The translations under genes were made by a program, and so were the position numbers. A DNA stretch of 42,687 bases, from NCBI GenBank assembly GCA_027854065.1, contig JAQGEF010000032.1, forward strand, positions 1 through 42,687. The letters run 5' to 3'. This stretch comes from Polluticaenibacter yanchengensis (GTDB taxonomy: Bacteria > Bacteroidota > Bacteroidia > Chitinophagales > Chitinophagaceae). The notes beneath the pieces are model-generated. The model ran no database searches and was not told the DNA's origin. It saw nothing but the letters and a program-made list of their open reading frames with translations. Below, piece by piece: positions 34,117-42,022 of the stretch; positions within the stretch are counted from its first letter, which is position 1; each line of letters starts with the position of its first letter.

Positions 34117-36276
34117 ATGAAATTCAAGTTTTTGTCAACTGTAGGTTTGTCGTTACTGGCGCTATTCGGGCAGGCGCAGCAGGCATCGTGGATATGGTAC
34201 CCGGGAGATTATGAAGTCTGGTTGAGTACCAAAATGCAAAACCGCCGTACTGAGCGTGGATCTTTTTTTCCGCCATTCTGGAAACTGGATGCACATTATG
34301 TAACAGTGGAATTTAGTAAAGAATATGACCTCAAAGCGGCTGAAACGATAGAGGTGTTTACGGAAGGACAATACAATATTAAAATAAACGGGAAATTATC
34401 TTACCCGTATTCCAATAAAATTACATTACAACCCGGCAAACAGAAAATAAACATCAAAGTGTACAACCAGGCCCACGTACCCACTGTGCTGGTTAAAGGA
34501 AAAACCATTAATACGGACAATACCTGGAAAGTCACATTTGAAGATAAAGAGTGGATTGATGAAACCGGTAAAGCCAGCGATGCCTCCGCCACTTTATATT
34601 TGCCGGCAGCAAGCTGGAATTTTCATGAGCCTCACGAAAAACCATCCCAGTTTAAACTAGCCACAAGACCGGAATATGCAGTATCAAAAGACAAAACGGC
34701 GGGTGGTGAACTGGTAGATTTCGGCAGGGAAACGTTCGGGTTTGTAAAAATACATGGCCTAAAGGGGAGTGGTGACCTGGATGTCTATTACGGTGAGAGT
34801 AAAGAAGAAGCTTTAGATAAAGAATATTGTGAAACATTGGACAAAGTAAGAGTAGGACTGCCGCAGAAAAGAGATTCTGTACTGGAATTATCCAAAGCGT
34901 TCCGCTATGTCAATGTTCAGCCGGGCAATGGCGTTTCCTATGATTCCATCAGCATGTTGTACGAGTATCTGCCATTACCTAACAGGGGGACATTTAAAAG
35001 TTCAGATGCATTGCTGAATAAAATTTATGATGTATCCGTATATACAATGGAGCTGAATACGCGGGAGTTTTTTATAGATGGTATTAAACGTGACCGCTGG
35101 ATCTGGAGCGGCGATGCGCAGCAAAGTTATTTAATGAACTATTACCTGCAATTCGATGCACCTTCAGTAACCCGTACCCTATATGCATTGCGCGGAAAAG
35201 ACCCGGTAACCAGCCATATCAATACCATTATGGATTATACGTTCTATTGGTTTATTGGCATCTATGATTATTATTTGTACACCGGCGATAAGCAGTTCAT
35301 AGAAAATATTTATCCACGTATGCAGTCCTTAATGGATTATTGTTTGGGTCGCAGGAACAAAGACGGCCTGATGGAAGGGCTAACCGGTGACTGGGTATTC
35401 GTGGATTGGGCTGATGGTTTAAGTAAGAAAGGTGCTTTAAGCGTGGAGCAGGTTTTATTTGCCCGCAGCTTGGAGGCGATGAGCATTTGTGCAGAGATCG
35501 TAAAGGATAACCGTGCCGGTGAGTATAAAAAGGTAGCGGACGATTTAAAAGCTAAATTATTCCGGTACTATTGGAACCAGCAGAAAGGGGCATTTGTTCA
35601 TAGCCGGATAGAAGGCAATCAATCAGATAACGTAACACGTTATGCCAATATGTTCGGGGTATTCTTTGATTACCTGAACGATGAGCAGAAGAAGACGGTA
35701 AAATCGAATGTCTTGCTCAACGATAAAGTGGCGAAAATTACAACGCCATATATGCGCTTTTACGAATTAGAAGCTTTATGTGCTTTGGGTGACCAAAAAT
35801 ATGTATTAGACCAGATGCGCAGTTACTGGGGCGGTATGCTGGAGTTGGGTGCCACATCATTCTGGGAAGAATATAACCCGGATAAAAAGGGCACAGAACA
35901 CCTGGCCATGTATGGCCGTCCTTACGGCAAAAGTTTATGCCATGCATGGGGAGCCAGTCCTATTTATTTGTTTGGTAAATATTATTTAGGTGTTAAGCCA
36001 ACAGGCCCTGCTTACAGCACTTACCTGGTAGAGCCTGAGTTAGGCGGGTTGCAATGGATGGAAGGGAATGTGCCTACTCCAAACGGCCTCATTAAAATGT
36101 ATGTAAGCACCAAAGAAATTAAAATTTCCGGGGACGAAGGTAGCGGTACACTCCGTTTTAAAAGCAGGAAAAAACCTGCCAGTGCACAGGGAACAATCAC
36201 ATCAGTGGGAAATAATGTTTACGAGTTAACTATCCAGTCAGGAAAGCAATACGCTATTAAATACACCGCTTTATAA
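34117..36276 (+). CDS. Alpha-L-rhamnosidase-like glycoside hydrolase (GH78 type)
   Basis: 719 residues. The signal peptide ends near LFGQAQ, so it acts in the periplasm or beyond. A beta-rich N-terminal part (20-290, with ELVDFGRETFGFVKIHG and a GDLDVYYGES jelly-roll-like stretch) precedes an (alpha/alpha)6 catalytic barrel beginning near TFKSSDALLNKIYDVSVYTM. The GH78 active-site stretch is DGIKRDRWIWSGDAQQS (Asp321 onward), with GDWVFVDWADG and ATSFWEEYNP further on. Common GH78 enzymes read R-D-E before G-W-x-G-D; here the glutamate is absent, so specificity may differ. It is shorter than many GH78 enzymes and follows the symporter by 12 bp. Confidence 0.85.
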   Translation: MKFKFLSTVGLSLLALFGQAQQASWIWYPGDYEVWLSTKMQNRRTERGSFFPPFWKLDAHYVTVEFSKEYDLKAAETIEVFTEGQYNIKINGKLSYPYSNKITLQPGKQKINIKVYNQAHVPTVLVKGKTINTDNTWKVTFEDKEWIDETGKASDASATLYLPAASWNFHEPHEKPSQFKLATRPEYAVSKDKTAGGELVDFGRETFGFVKIHGLKGSGDLDVYYGESKEEALDKEYCETLDKVRVGLPQKRDSVLELSKAFRYVNVQPGNGVSYDSISMLYEYLPLPNRGTFKSSDALLNKIYDVSVYTMELNTREFFIDGIKRDRWIWSGDAQQSYLMNYYLQFDAPSVTRTLYALRGKDPVTSHINTIMDYTFYWFIGIYDYYLYTGDKQFIENIYPRMQSLMDYCLGRRNKDGLMEGLTGDWVFVDWADGLSKKGALSVEQVLFARSLEAMSICAEIVKDNRAGEYKKVADDLKAKLFRYYWNQQKGAFVHSRIEGNQSDNVTRYANMFGVFFDYLNDEQKKTVKSNVLLNDKVAKITTPYMRFYELEALCALGDQKYVLDQMRSYWGGMLELGATSFWEEYNPDKKGTEHLAMYGRPYGKSLCHAWGASPIYLFGKYYLGVKPTGPAYSTYLVEPELGGLQWMEGNVPTPNGLIKMYVSTKEIKISGDEGSGTLRFKSRKKPASAQGTITSVGNNVYELTIQSGKQYAIKYTAL

Positions 36277-36311
36277 TTCCATATTATAGCGTCTTAATCC
36301 TAAGTATTCTG

Positions 36312-36341
36312 ATCGGTTACAATTTTTGTAGCCGATTTTTT
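36312..36341 (+). terminator. Intrinsic terminator of the symporter-rhamnosidase unit
   Basis: ATCGGTTAC (36312-36320) pairs with GTAGCCGAT (36328-36336) with one G-T wobble, around a 7-nt loop, followed by a T-run. It starts 35 bp after the rhamnosidase stop. Confidence 0.75.
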
Positions 36342-36534
36342 ATGCCGGATAATAGGAGTATTAGGCTTTAGAGTTCTGCCTACCCCATCAAATTATTAAT
36401 CCATTCCAGGGATGTTGCTGGTTTAGTGTGCAGATAATTGCTGATATATTGTAAACAAATCAGCGTCGTATTATGCTGCGCTATCAGGGGGAAACCATTA
36501 AAATAGATAAGAAATAGTTTTATAGGGGCTGTCC

Positions 36535-36684
36535 GCATTGGTAATTTTGCGGAGCATTGGTTCGGGCTATTCCGGGCTCGCTTACGCTCGGTGCTAAGGC
36601 ACCAGCCGCTAAGGCGGCTGCCCTGCATATCCCGCAGCCATTCAGCAACAGCATTACTATTAAGCCCCGCTTTCAGAATTAAAA
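36535..36684 (+). repeat. Dispersed repeat, copy E (plus orientation)
   Basis: It begins GGGGCTGTCCGCATTGG, then GGTTCGGGCTATTCCGGGC, TCGCTTACGCTCGGTGCT, hairpin module AGCCGCTAAGGCGGCT, GCCCTGCATATCCCGCAGCC, and a tail ending near CAGAATTAAA. Its core TCGCTTACGCTCGGTGCT is identical to copy C. Confidence 0.75.
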
Positions 36685-36751
36685 ACAAAACAACTATCAA
36701 TCCCCCCCCACCATAATATACTCATTACCACCACCCACTCATACCTCAACA

Positions 36752-36800
36752 TCACTCATGCTTTTATCCCCTCCCTCGGAGGGGTAGGGGTGGGTTTAAA
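36752..36800 (+). repeat. Short C/G-rich direct repeat, unit 1
   Basis: TCACTCATGCTTTTATCCCC leads into a hairpin CCCCTCC-CTC-GGAGGGG (36768-36784) and then TAGGGGTGGGT. The same arrangement recurs 131 bp downstream. Similar C/G-rich units are, from memory, common between genes in Bacteroidota. Confidence 0.6.
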
Positions 36801-36882
36801 AATACCCAATCACATCACAATGCTGCAGAGCTATAGCAAATTCAAATAACCACTACCAATCCACCACCACTAATACACCATT

Positions 36883-36930
36883 TCACTCATGCTTCTGTCC
36901 CCTCCCGGGAGGGGTAGGGGTGGGTAAAAA
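36883..36930 (+). repeat. Short C/G-rich direct repeat, unit 2
   Basis: TCACTCATGCTTCTGTCCCC is followed by the perfect 16-bp palindrome CCCCTCCCGGGAGGGG (36899-36914) and TAGGGGTGGGTAAA. It differs from unit 1 at a few positions. Confidence 0.6.
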
Positions 36931-36983
36931 AAGAATTAAACACTCAAAACCACCCACACCCATACACAATTTTTCGCACAAAA

Positions 36984-37027
36984 ACAAGCGTAAAACTACG
37001 TAATATTTTGCGTAGTTTTACGCTTGT
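36984..37027. promoter_or_regulatory. 17-bp perfect palindrome, operator-like, overlapping a promoter
   Basis: ACAAGCGTAAAACTACG (36984-37000) and CGTAGTTTTACGCTTGT (37011-37027) pair perfectly around a 10-nt AT-rich loop. The right arm contains the -33 box of the promoter for the Sel1/toxin locus. There is no T-tract after it, so a binding site for a dimeric regulator fits better than a terminator. Confidence 0.55.
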
Positions 37028-37054
37028 CTGCTAAAATATTGCAGCCTAACTTTG
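37023..37054 (+). promoter_or_regulatory. Bacteroidota promoter of the Sel1-toxin locus
   Basis: CTTG (37023-37026) and TAACTTTG (37047-37054, a perfect TAnnTTTG) are 20 bases apart. Transcription would start near 37060, some 15 bases before the ATG at 37076. Confidence 0.6.
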
Positions 37055-37075
37055 GTCAACTATAAATCCTTAAAT

Positions 37076-38548
37076 ATGACCAGAGTGAGAGTAAAAACAA
37101 GCTTTCTATGCCTGTTTACATTTGGTGCCATACTGCTAAATGCACAAAACAATAAGAATAATACATCAGGCAATCAATACCTGCAGGCACAGCAGTATGC
37201 CACAGGCATAGGCGCCGCCCGGGACATCAGCAAAGCTGTAGAATTATACACCGGGTCAGCCGCAGAAAACAACACCCAGGCCATGATTGCCCTCGGCCTG
37301 TTATACCAGCAAGGCATACAGGTAAAAATGGATATCCCCTTAGCCGTTGACTGGTTCACAAAAGCCGCAAAACAAGGAGATCCGCAGGGTTGGTACCAGT
37401 TAGGCTTATTGTATAAAGATGCCCGTGACAAAGAAACCAGGAACTTTCAAAAAGCATACCGGTACTTCCGGCAAGCAGCAACAGCAGGCAGCAATGACGC
37501 CGTATATGCACTCGGTTACATGCATTATAAAGGCATCGGCGTCCCGCAAAACTACAGTGAAGCAGTCGCCCGGTTTAACAAAGCCGCCAATCTGCCCGGC
37601 AGCATGTATTACCTCGGCCTCTGTTACAGGAACGGGTATGGCGTACAAAAAAATGAGACCATCGCCCGGCAATGGCTGCAAAAAGCCCTCGATCACAAAT
37701 TCCTTGCTGCCAGGCAGGAACTGGACGCCCCCCTGCCCGAAAACAGCAACCAGGCAGCCATTACCGAAGCCCAAAACATCCGGCAGAACGTTCGCCGGCA
37801 TTTCAATACCTATAACCAATACAGGAAAATAAACCATAACGTTGAAGCTGCCTTAATAGAAGGCACTTACAAAGGCAGTATCATCCGTTACGATTGGAGT
37901 GGCCAATTCGCATTAAGCATTACACCGCTGGAATTAGAGATTAAAGCAGACAGCACTGGAAAAATAACCGGTACATGGAAAGAAGCCGACAGCCTCGTAC
38001 TACCGCTAAATGCCAGCCTGACATCCGATAACCTGGTATTCCAAAAGATGGACTATCTTAAAAAAGACCATTACAATCAACGCAAACCATTAAAATACCA
38101 ATTTGAAACCGCCACTTTAGATTGGGTAGTGCAGAATAATCAACTCTATATAAGCGGCACCGTCCAAATGTTTTCCCCCCGGAGAAATGAGCCCGAAAAA
38201 CCATTGTTTGTATCCCTCCAAAAGACAAGTCCCCCGCATCAGTCACTCAATAACACCACCCTCAACAGCATCACCAAACAGCCCTTGCTCAAAGACGCCG
38301 TACACGCTTATCCAAATCCATTTGAAGACATCATCAATCTACACTTTACACTCGCTGCCCCCGCAAAAGTCCATACCAGTGTCAGCACCATCGACGGGAA
38401 AGTCTTATATGAGCATCCTGCGGAACCATTAAGCGAAGGCCGGTATCGTTTACAGGTAAAACCAGCACAAACACTCACCCCCGGCATCTACCTGCTTACT
38501 TTCCGGGCAAATGAGCAAACAAAAGTCATCAAAGTCATCAAAAAATAA
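37076..38548 (+). CDS. Sel1-repeat protein with T9SS C-terminal sorting domain
   Basis: 490 residues from the ATG at 37076; a TTG eight codons upstream is the longer option and lies in the -7 box. A signal peptide (to about LLNAQ, residue 24) is followed by about four Sel1-like repeats (residues about 66-208; for example ALGLLYQQGIQVKMDIPLA and ALGYMHYKGIGVPQNYSEA). A beta-rich middle domain (about 245-390, YKGSIIRYDWSGQFALSITP) and a type A sorting domain (about 410-490, AYPNPFEDIINLHF to GIYLLTFRANEQTKVIKVIK) complete it. The protein should cross the outer membrane by the type IX system and stay at the surface or be released. The toxin-like gene follows after 32 bp, suggesting a joint function in its display, delivery or regulation (inference). 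Confidence 0.85.
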   Translation: MTRVRVKTSFLCLFTFGAILLNAQNNKNNTSGNQYLQAQQYATGIGAARDISKAVELYTGSAAENNTQAMIALGLLYQQGIQVKMDIPLAVDWFTKAAKQGDPQGWYQLGLLYKDARDKETRNFQKAYRYFRQAATAGSNDAVYALGYMHYKGIGVPQNYSEAVARFNKAANLPGSMYYLGLCYRNGYGVQKNETIARQWLQKALDHKFLAARQELDAPLPENSNQAAITEAQNIRQNVRRHFNTYNQYRKINHNVEAALIEGTYKGSIIRYDWSGQFALSITPLELEIKADSTGKITGTWKEADSLVLPLNASLTSDNLVFQKMDYLKKDHYNQRKPLKYQFETATLDWVVQNNQLYISGTVQMFSPRRNEPEKPLFVSLQKTSPPHQSLNNTTLNSITKQPLLKDAVHAYPNPFEDIINLHFTLAAPAKVHTSVSTIDGKVLYEHPAEPLSEGRYRLQVKPAQTLTPGIYLLTFRANEQTKVIKVIKK

Positions 38549-38580
38549 TTAAAACCCTCACAGCTATTAAAGCCTTAAAT

Positions 38581-41500
38581 ATGAAAAAAATAATACTGGT
38601 GATCATACTCATGTTAAACCTCGGTGGATTTGTAGAGATCAACCATCAAAAAATGGGCAATACCGCTTCCGGGCAATTATGGTCCTGGATCTTCAAAAAG
38701 AAAGGCATTCCCTGCCCCGATGATCCGCAGGCACCCCCTTCACAAGGCAATTTCGTTACAAGAGCATGGAATTGGCTCATCAGCCTTTTCCCAGGCAAAG
38801 AAGATCGGGTACAGGAGATAGAACAGATTGCCACAGGCTGCGAATACGATAACAGCGAAACCTACAATCCCTCCTATACCAGTTACAATTACTATAATTT
38901 CGACTGGTACATCATTGATGATGATGGCGAAAGACGCTATTACAATCCCGGTGGTGGCGGTGATTATACGATTGGGGAAATTGACATATTAAGCCGTCTT
39001 GGTCAGTATGCCGCAGAGTTTTTCGTATTAAACCCCGACCTGGACTTAGGCCGTAATACCACCGGCCATTATATAACTGTTAACGGCAGTACCACCAAAT
39101 ACTACAACAATAGCAATATTGTATTACAGAACTATGGCAATGCTTCTGTCAATCTGCAGATCCATAGCACCGGGGACGGTCCGCAGGGGCCATCCATCCC
39201 GAACGGTACCGTCGATGACCCCAACCCCGCTTCTGAGACCTACGACTGGTATGTGAACAATGCCTTTATGGGTACGAACCCCGAGCTGCATATCAACCCC
39301 GGTACCCAGCCCACTTCCGTTAAAGTAAAGAAAAGTACGGGAGAAGTAGTATTAAATGCCAGCATTCAAAAAAAAGAAGGGAGTATCTTCATTACCGAGA
39401 GCAACGATGTTTTTGTAAGCCCCGATGGCGTACCGTTTAAACTGCCGGCAGGCAGTAAGATCAAAACCTACAATATCGATACCGATAATTTTACCAATGG
39501 GGCCGTCTATGGTTTTATTGGAGGCGGTTCCGACTCATCAGAATATGTTTTTAAGGATGAGACTTCATTTAAAGGCACTTCCGGCACACCCAGGTTTACA
39601 ACTGCTGTAAAAGTGATTGATGATGGTGCTGCAAGAACTTATTCTACCGATACCGATACCTATACAGGGTTTACCTACCCCGCCAGAACAAACAGCCCCA
39701 TAGAAGTAATAAGAATACGCAAAGTAAAAGAAAACGGTATCTGCAAAATACTCATAGAAAAAGTAAGCTACACCGTACCAAAAGATGTCGCAAATACCCT
39801 TTCAGATACCCCCCGGCCACAGAATACTGCAATAGAAGATGCCCCCCTCATAGCCCTGGTTAACAGCATCACGGTACCATGTCCCGAGAGTCTTTCCGGC
39901 AATAGCCGAAATGGAGAAATACTCAAGGAGTATATGAAAGTCAAAAAGCATATCGTCAAAGAGTTCCTGCAAAATAAAGTAAAGAATAATGTCAAATTTT
40001 ATTTAGCAGACAGCACCGGCAGCAAGGTAAAATATACCATCACCAAAACCGCAGCCGATAGTTTAACCACCGCACAGCAAACCGGTGCCACCGATAAATT
40101 TAACAACGGCAATTTTACAGCCGCCGATGAGGACATCGCCATAAAAATGTACCTCGAAGATGGCAAGTGGCAATACGAAGTAAAATACAACCCCAACAAA
40201 ATACAGCCCAATGCCAAAATAGCCCCGGTATTGCAGCAGGTAAAAGATGAAATAAAACGGCAGGCAGACGATGAAGTACGCAAGTTAAGGGTACCGAAAT
40301 CAGAAAGCAATGCGGTAGAAGAACAGGTTGGCGGCGGCGAAAAGTTTGCCAAAGCAAAAATGGACATGCTGCAGGCCATTGCCGCCATTTACGATGTGGG
40401 TAAAGAGATTATTAACGAAGGCAAAATGCCGGAAAATATCTGGGACAATGGCAGCCGCACCACCGGAACCACCCAAAGCGTAAAAGATAAATACGACCAA
40501 AGCGCCTTTAATGCCCCCTCTTTAGTAGGTGGCGGTGTAGACCAGTTAATAGATGAAGCAACCGGTGCCGTACAGTTGGTAAAAGCCGGGCTGGAAATAG
40601 TAAGAAAGCCGGTAGAATCTGCCAAAGGGTTATGGAACACCGTTAAGGCCCTTAACAAAGATAAAATAAAACAGTTTGCGCTGGATGCCAGTGGTATTAC
40701 CAACTACCAGCAGGGCGGCAGCAGGGCCACTTACCAGGCAGGCATGCACGGGGTAAAACTGGCCATGATTGTAGCAGCAGGCGTCAAAGTATTGACAGAG
40801 GGCAAGGAATTAGTAGAAAAAGCCGCCAAAGAAGTAGATGATATACAGAAGTTCATACCGGATGGCACAACCAACCATGCCGCAACAGATGCCCTGAAGA
40901 ATGCGGCAGAGAACAGGAAGATCGTTCAGAAAATAGACGAAGACAAACTACTCACCAAGAATGTAGAGGGCGGGCAGACCAAAGTGGTAGCCCTTGAAAA
41001 AGATGGAAATGAAGTAAAAGCATATAAAGTAAATCAAGACGAACTAAAAGATGCCCGAAGTAATACTGTTTATACAGCCGAAGAAATAGCTGAAAGTGCA
41101 AAAGACGTACAGAAAAGTAAAACCGTAACTTACATTAATGGAAGAAAAACCATTGAAACAGAAGCGGGGAGCACTGGAAGTTGGAGCAAGGATTTAAATA
41201 AACCTGAACCCGATGCAGACTATCATGTAAAGAATAGCGGCAGCACACCACATAAATATAAAACAGATGCGGACGGGCGCGTAGTTAAGGTTGAAGGAGA
41301 GTTAAAGTTAAGTTCCAGGAATCGTAATGGTTATCAACAGTCTGTAAAGTGTAAGGGTTCTAAAGATGGATTATCAGATGACCACGGTAGTCATTTAATA
41401 GGCAGTCGTTTTGATGGTGCTGGGGAGCAAATTAATTTGGTACCGATGAAAAGTGACTTAAATTTGAGAGAATGGAAAGTAATGGAAAATGAGTGGGAAA

Positions 41501-41634
41501 AAGCTTTACAACAAGGAAAAACTGTAAATATTGAAATTAGACCAATATATGACGGTACAAGTAAACGTCCCATTGGTTTTGAAGTAGACTATTGGATTGA
41601 TGGTATTAAAACGAGTGAAGTATTTGAAAATTAA
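38581..41634 (+). CDS. Polymorphic-toxin-like exported protein with C-terminal DNA/RNA non-specific endonuclease domain
   Basis: 1017 residues. A signal-type N-terminus (MKKIILVIILMLNLGGFVEI) leads into an Asn/Tyr-rich region, then about 350 residues of beta-rich sequence I cannot name. A helical Lys/Ala/Val-rich middle follows (residues about 440-860), including a Gly/Ala-rich hydrophobic patch GVKLAMIVAAGVKVL. The last 125 residues resemble the Endonuclea_NS_2 nuclease family: LSDDHGSHLIGSRFDGAGEQ (Asp933, His938), INLVPMKSDLNLREWKVMEN, EWEKALQQGKTVNIEI and KRPIGFEVDYWIDG. No Rhs, LXG, PAAR or sorting domain is visible. The immunity-type gene starts 10 bp after the stop. The nuclease tip is more AT-rich than the body. 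Confidence 0.82.
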   Translation: MKKIILVIILMLNLGGFVEINHQKMGNTASGQLWSWIFKKKGIPCPDDPQAPPSQGNFVTRAWNWLISLFPGKEDRVQEIEQIATGCEYDNSETYNPSYTSYNYYNFDWYIIDDDGERRYYNPGGGGDYTIGEIDILSRLGQYAAEFFVLNPDLDLGRNTTGHYITVNGSTTKYYNNSNIVLQNYGNASVNLQIHSTGDGPQGPSIPNGTVDDPNPASETYDWYVNNAFMGTNPELHINPGTQPTSVKVKKSTGEVVLNASIQKKEGSIFITESNDVFVSPDGVPFKLPAGSKIKTYNIDTDNFTNGAVYGFIGGGSDSSEYVFKDETSFKGTSGTPRFTTAVKVIDDGAARTYSTDTDTYTGFTYPARTNSPIEVIRIRKVKENGICKILIEKVSYTVPKDVANTLSDTPRPQNTAIEDAPLIALVNSITVPCPESLSGNSRNGEILKEYMKVKKHIVKEFLQNKVKNNVKFYLADSTGSKVKYTITKTAADSLTTAQQTGATDKFNNGNFTAADEDIAIKMYLEDGKWQYEVKYNPNKIQPNAKIAPVLQQVKDEIKRQADDEVRKLRVPKSESNAVEEQVGGGEKFAKAKMDMLQAIAAIYDVGKEIINEGKMPENIWDNGSRTTGTTQSVKDKYDQSAFNAPSLVGGGVDQLIDEATGAVQLVKAGLEIVRKPVESAKGLWNTVKALNKDKIKQFALDASGITNYQQGGSRATYQAGMHGVKLAMIVAAGVKVLTEGKELVEKAAKEVDDIQKFIPDGTTNHAATDALKNAAENRKIVQKIDEDKLLTKNVEGGQTKVVALEKDGNEVKAYKVNQDELKDARSNTVYTAEEIAESAKDVQKSKTVTYINGRKTIETEAGSTGSWSKDLNKPEPDADYHVKNSGSTPHKYKTDADGRVVKVEGELKLSSRNRNGYQQSVKCKGSKDGLSDDHGSHLIGSRFDGAGEQINLVPMKSDLNLREWKVMENEWEKALQQGKTVNIEIRPIYDGTSKRPIGFEVDYWIDGIKTSEVFEN

Positions 41635-41644
41635 ATAATTAATT

Positions 41645-41977
41645 ATGACAGTAGATGAAATATATCAACGCATAGCTGATATTATTAATAATGCAATTGC
41701 AGAGGATTGGTTAGAAGCGACTGCATATTTAAAAAGAGTTGAAAAAGTTGTTGGATTTACTGGGGAATATGTCAATATTGAAGGTGAGCATAAATCTTTG
41801 GAAGCAAAATTTGGATTTTTTGATGCAAAAGCAGTACATGAACTCCATTCAATCACAACAGAAGGTGGACATAATCGTTGGAATAAACTAAAGTTTACAC
41901 TTTATCCAACGGGAAAATTTGAAATGGACTTTATCTGGGATCAGGAGCATCAAGATAAATTAGACAATGTGAAATAA
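41645..41977 (+). CDS. YezG/DUF600-type immunity protein
   Basis: 110 residues, acidic, no signal peptide. The opening MTVDEIYQRIADIINNAIAE, followed by DWLEATAYLKRVEKVVGFTG and NRWNKLKFTLYPTGKFEMDF, matches the YezG (DUF600) family. Its Bacillus subtilis member is the antitoxin of the nuclease toxin YeeF. Position 10 bp after a gene ending in the same kind of nuclease domain makes cognate immunity the natural reading. It would act in the cytoplasm by binding the nuclease domain. It is clearly more AT-rich than the toxin body. A hand count of 41641-41700 gives 27% GC. Confidence 0.8.
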   Translation: MTVDEIYQRIADIINNAIAEDWLEATAYLKRVEKVVGFTGEYVNIEGEHKSLEAKFGFFDAKAVHELHSITTEGGHNRWNKLKFTLYPTGKFEMDFIWDQEHQDKLDNVK

Positions 41978-42022
41978 CCTCTTGTTGTTTCTAACATAGC
42001 ATTAAGTTTATTAATTATACAC

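Larger units (their letters stand above)
36342..36983. other. Intergenic gap with repeat E and short C/G-rich repeats
   Basis: About 640 bp without a credible gene. It contains dispersed repeat copy E (36535-36684) and two copies of a short C/G-rich palindromic unit (36752-36800 and 36883-36930). The DNA around the latter is unusually rich in CCACC and similar C-rich trinucleotides. Confidence 0.5.

Noticed and set aside
36752..36930. Possible CRISPR array start (two similar 48-bp units)
   Set aside because: Only two units, spacing of 131 bp, no further repeats and no cas genes.
37406..37837. Two overlapping open frames of about 140 residues, one on each strand, inside the Sel1 gene
   Set aside because: They are produced by the GC-rich repetitive Sel1 coding sequence; the Sel1 frame itself is continuous and has clear domains.
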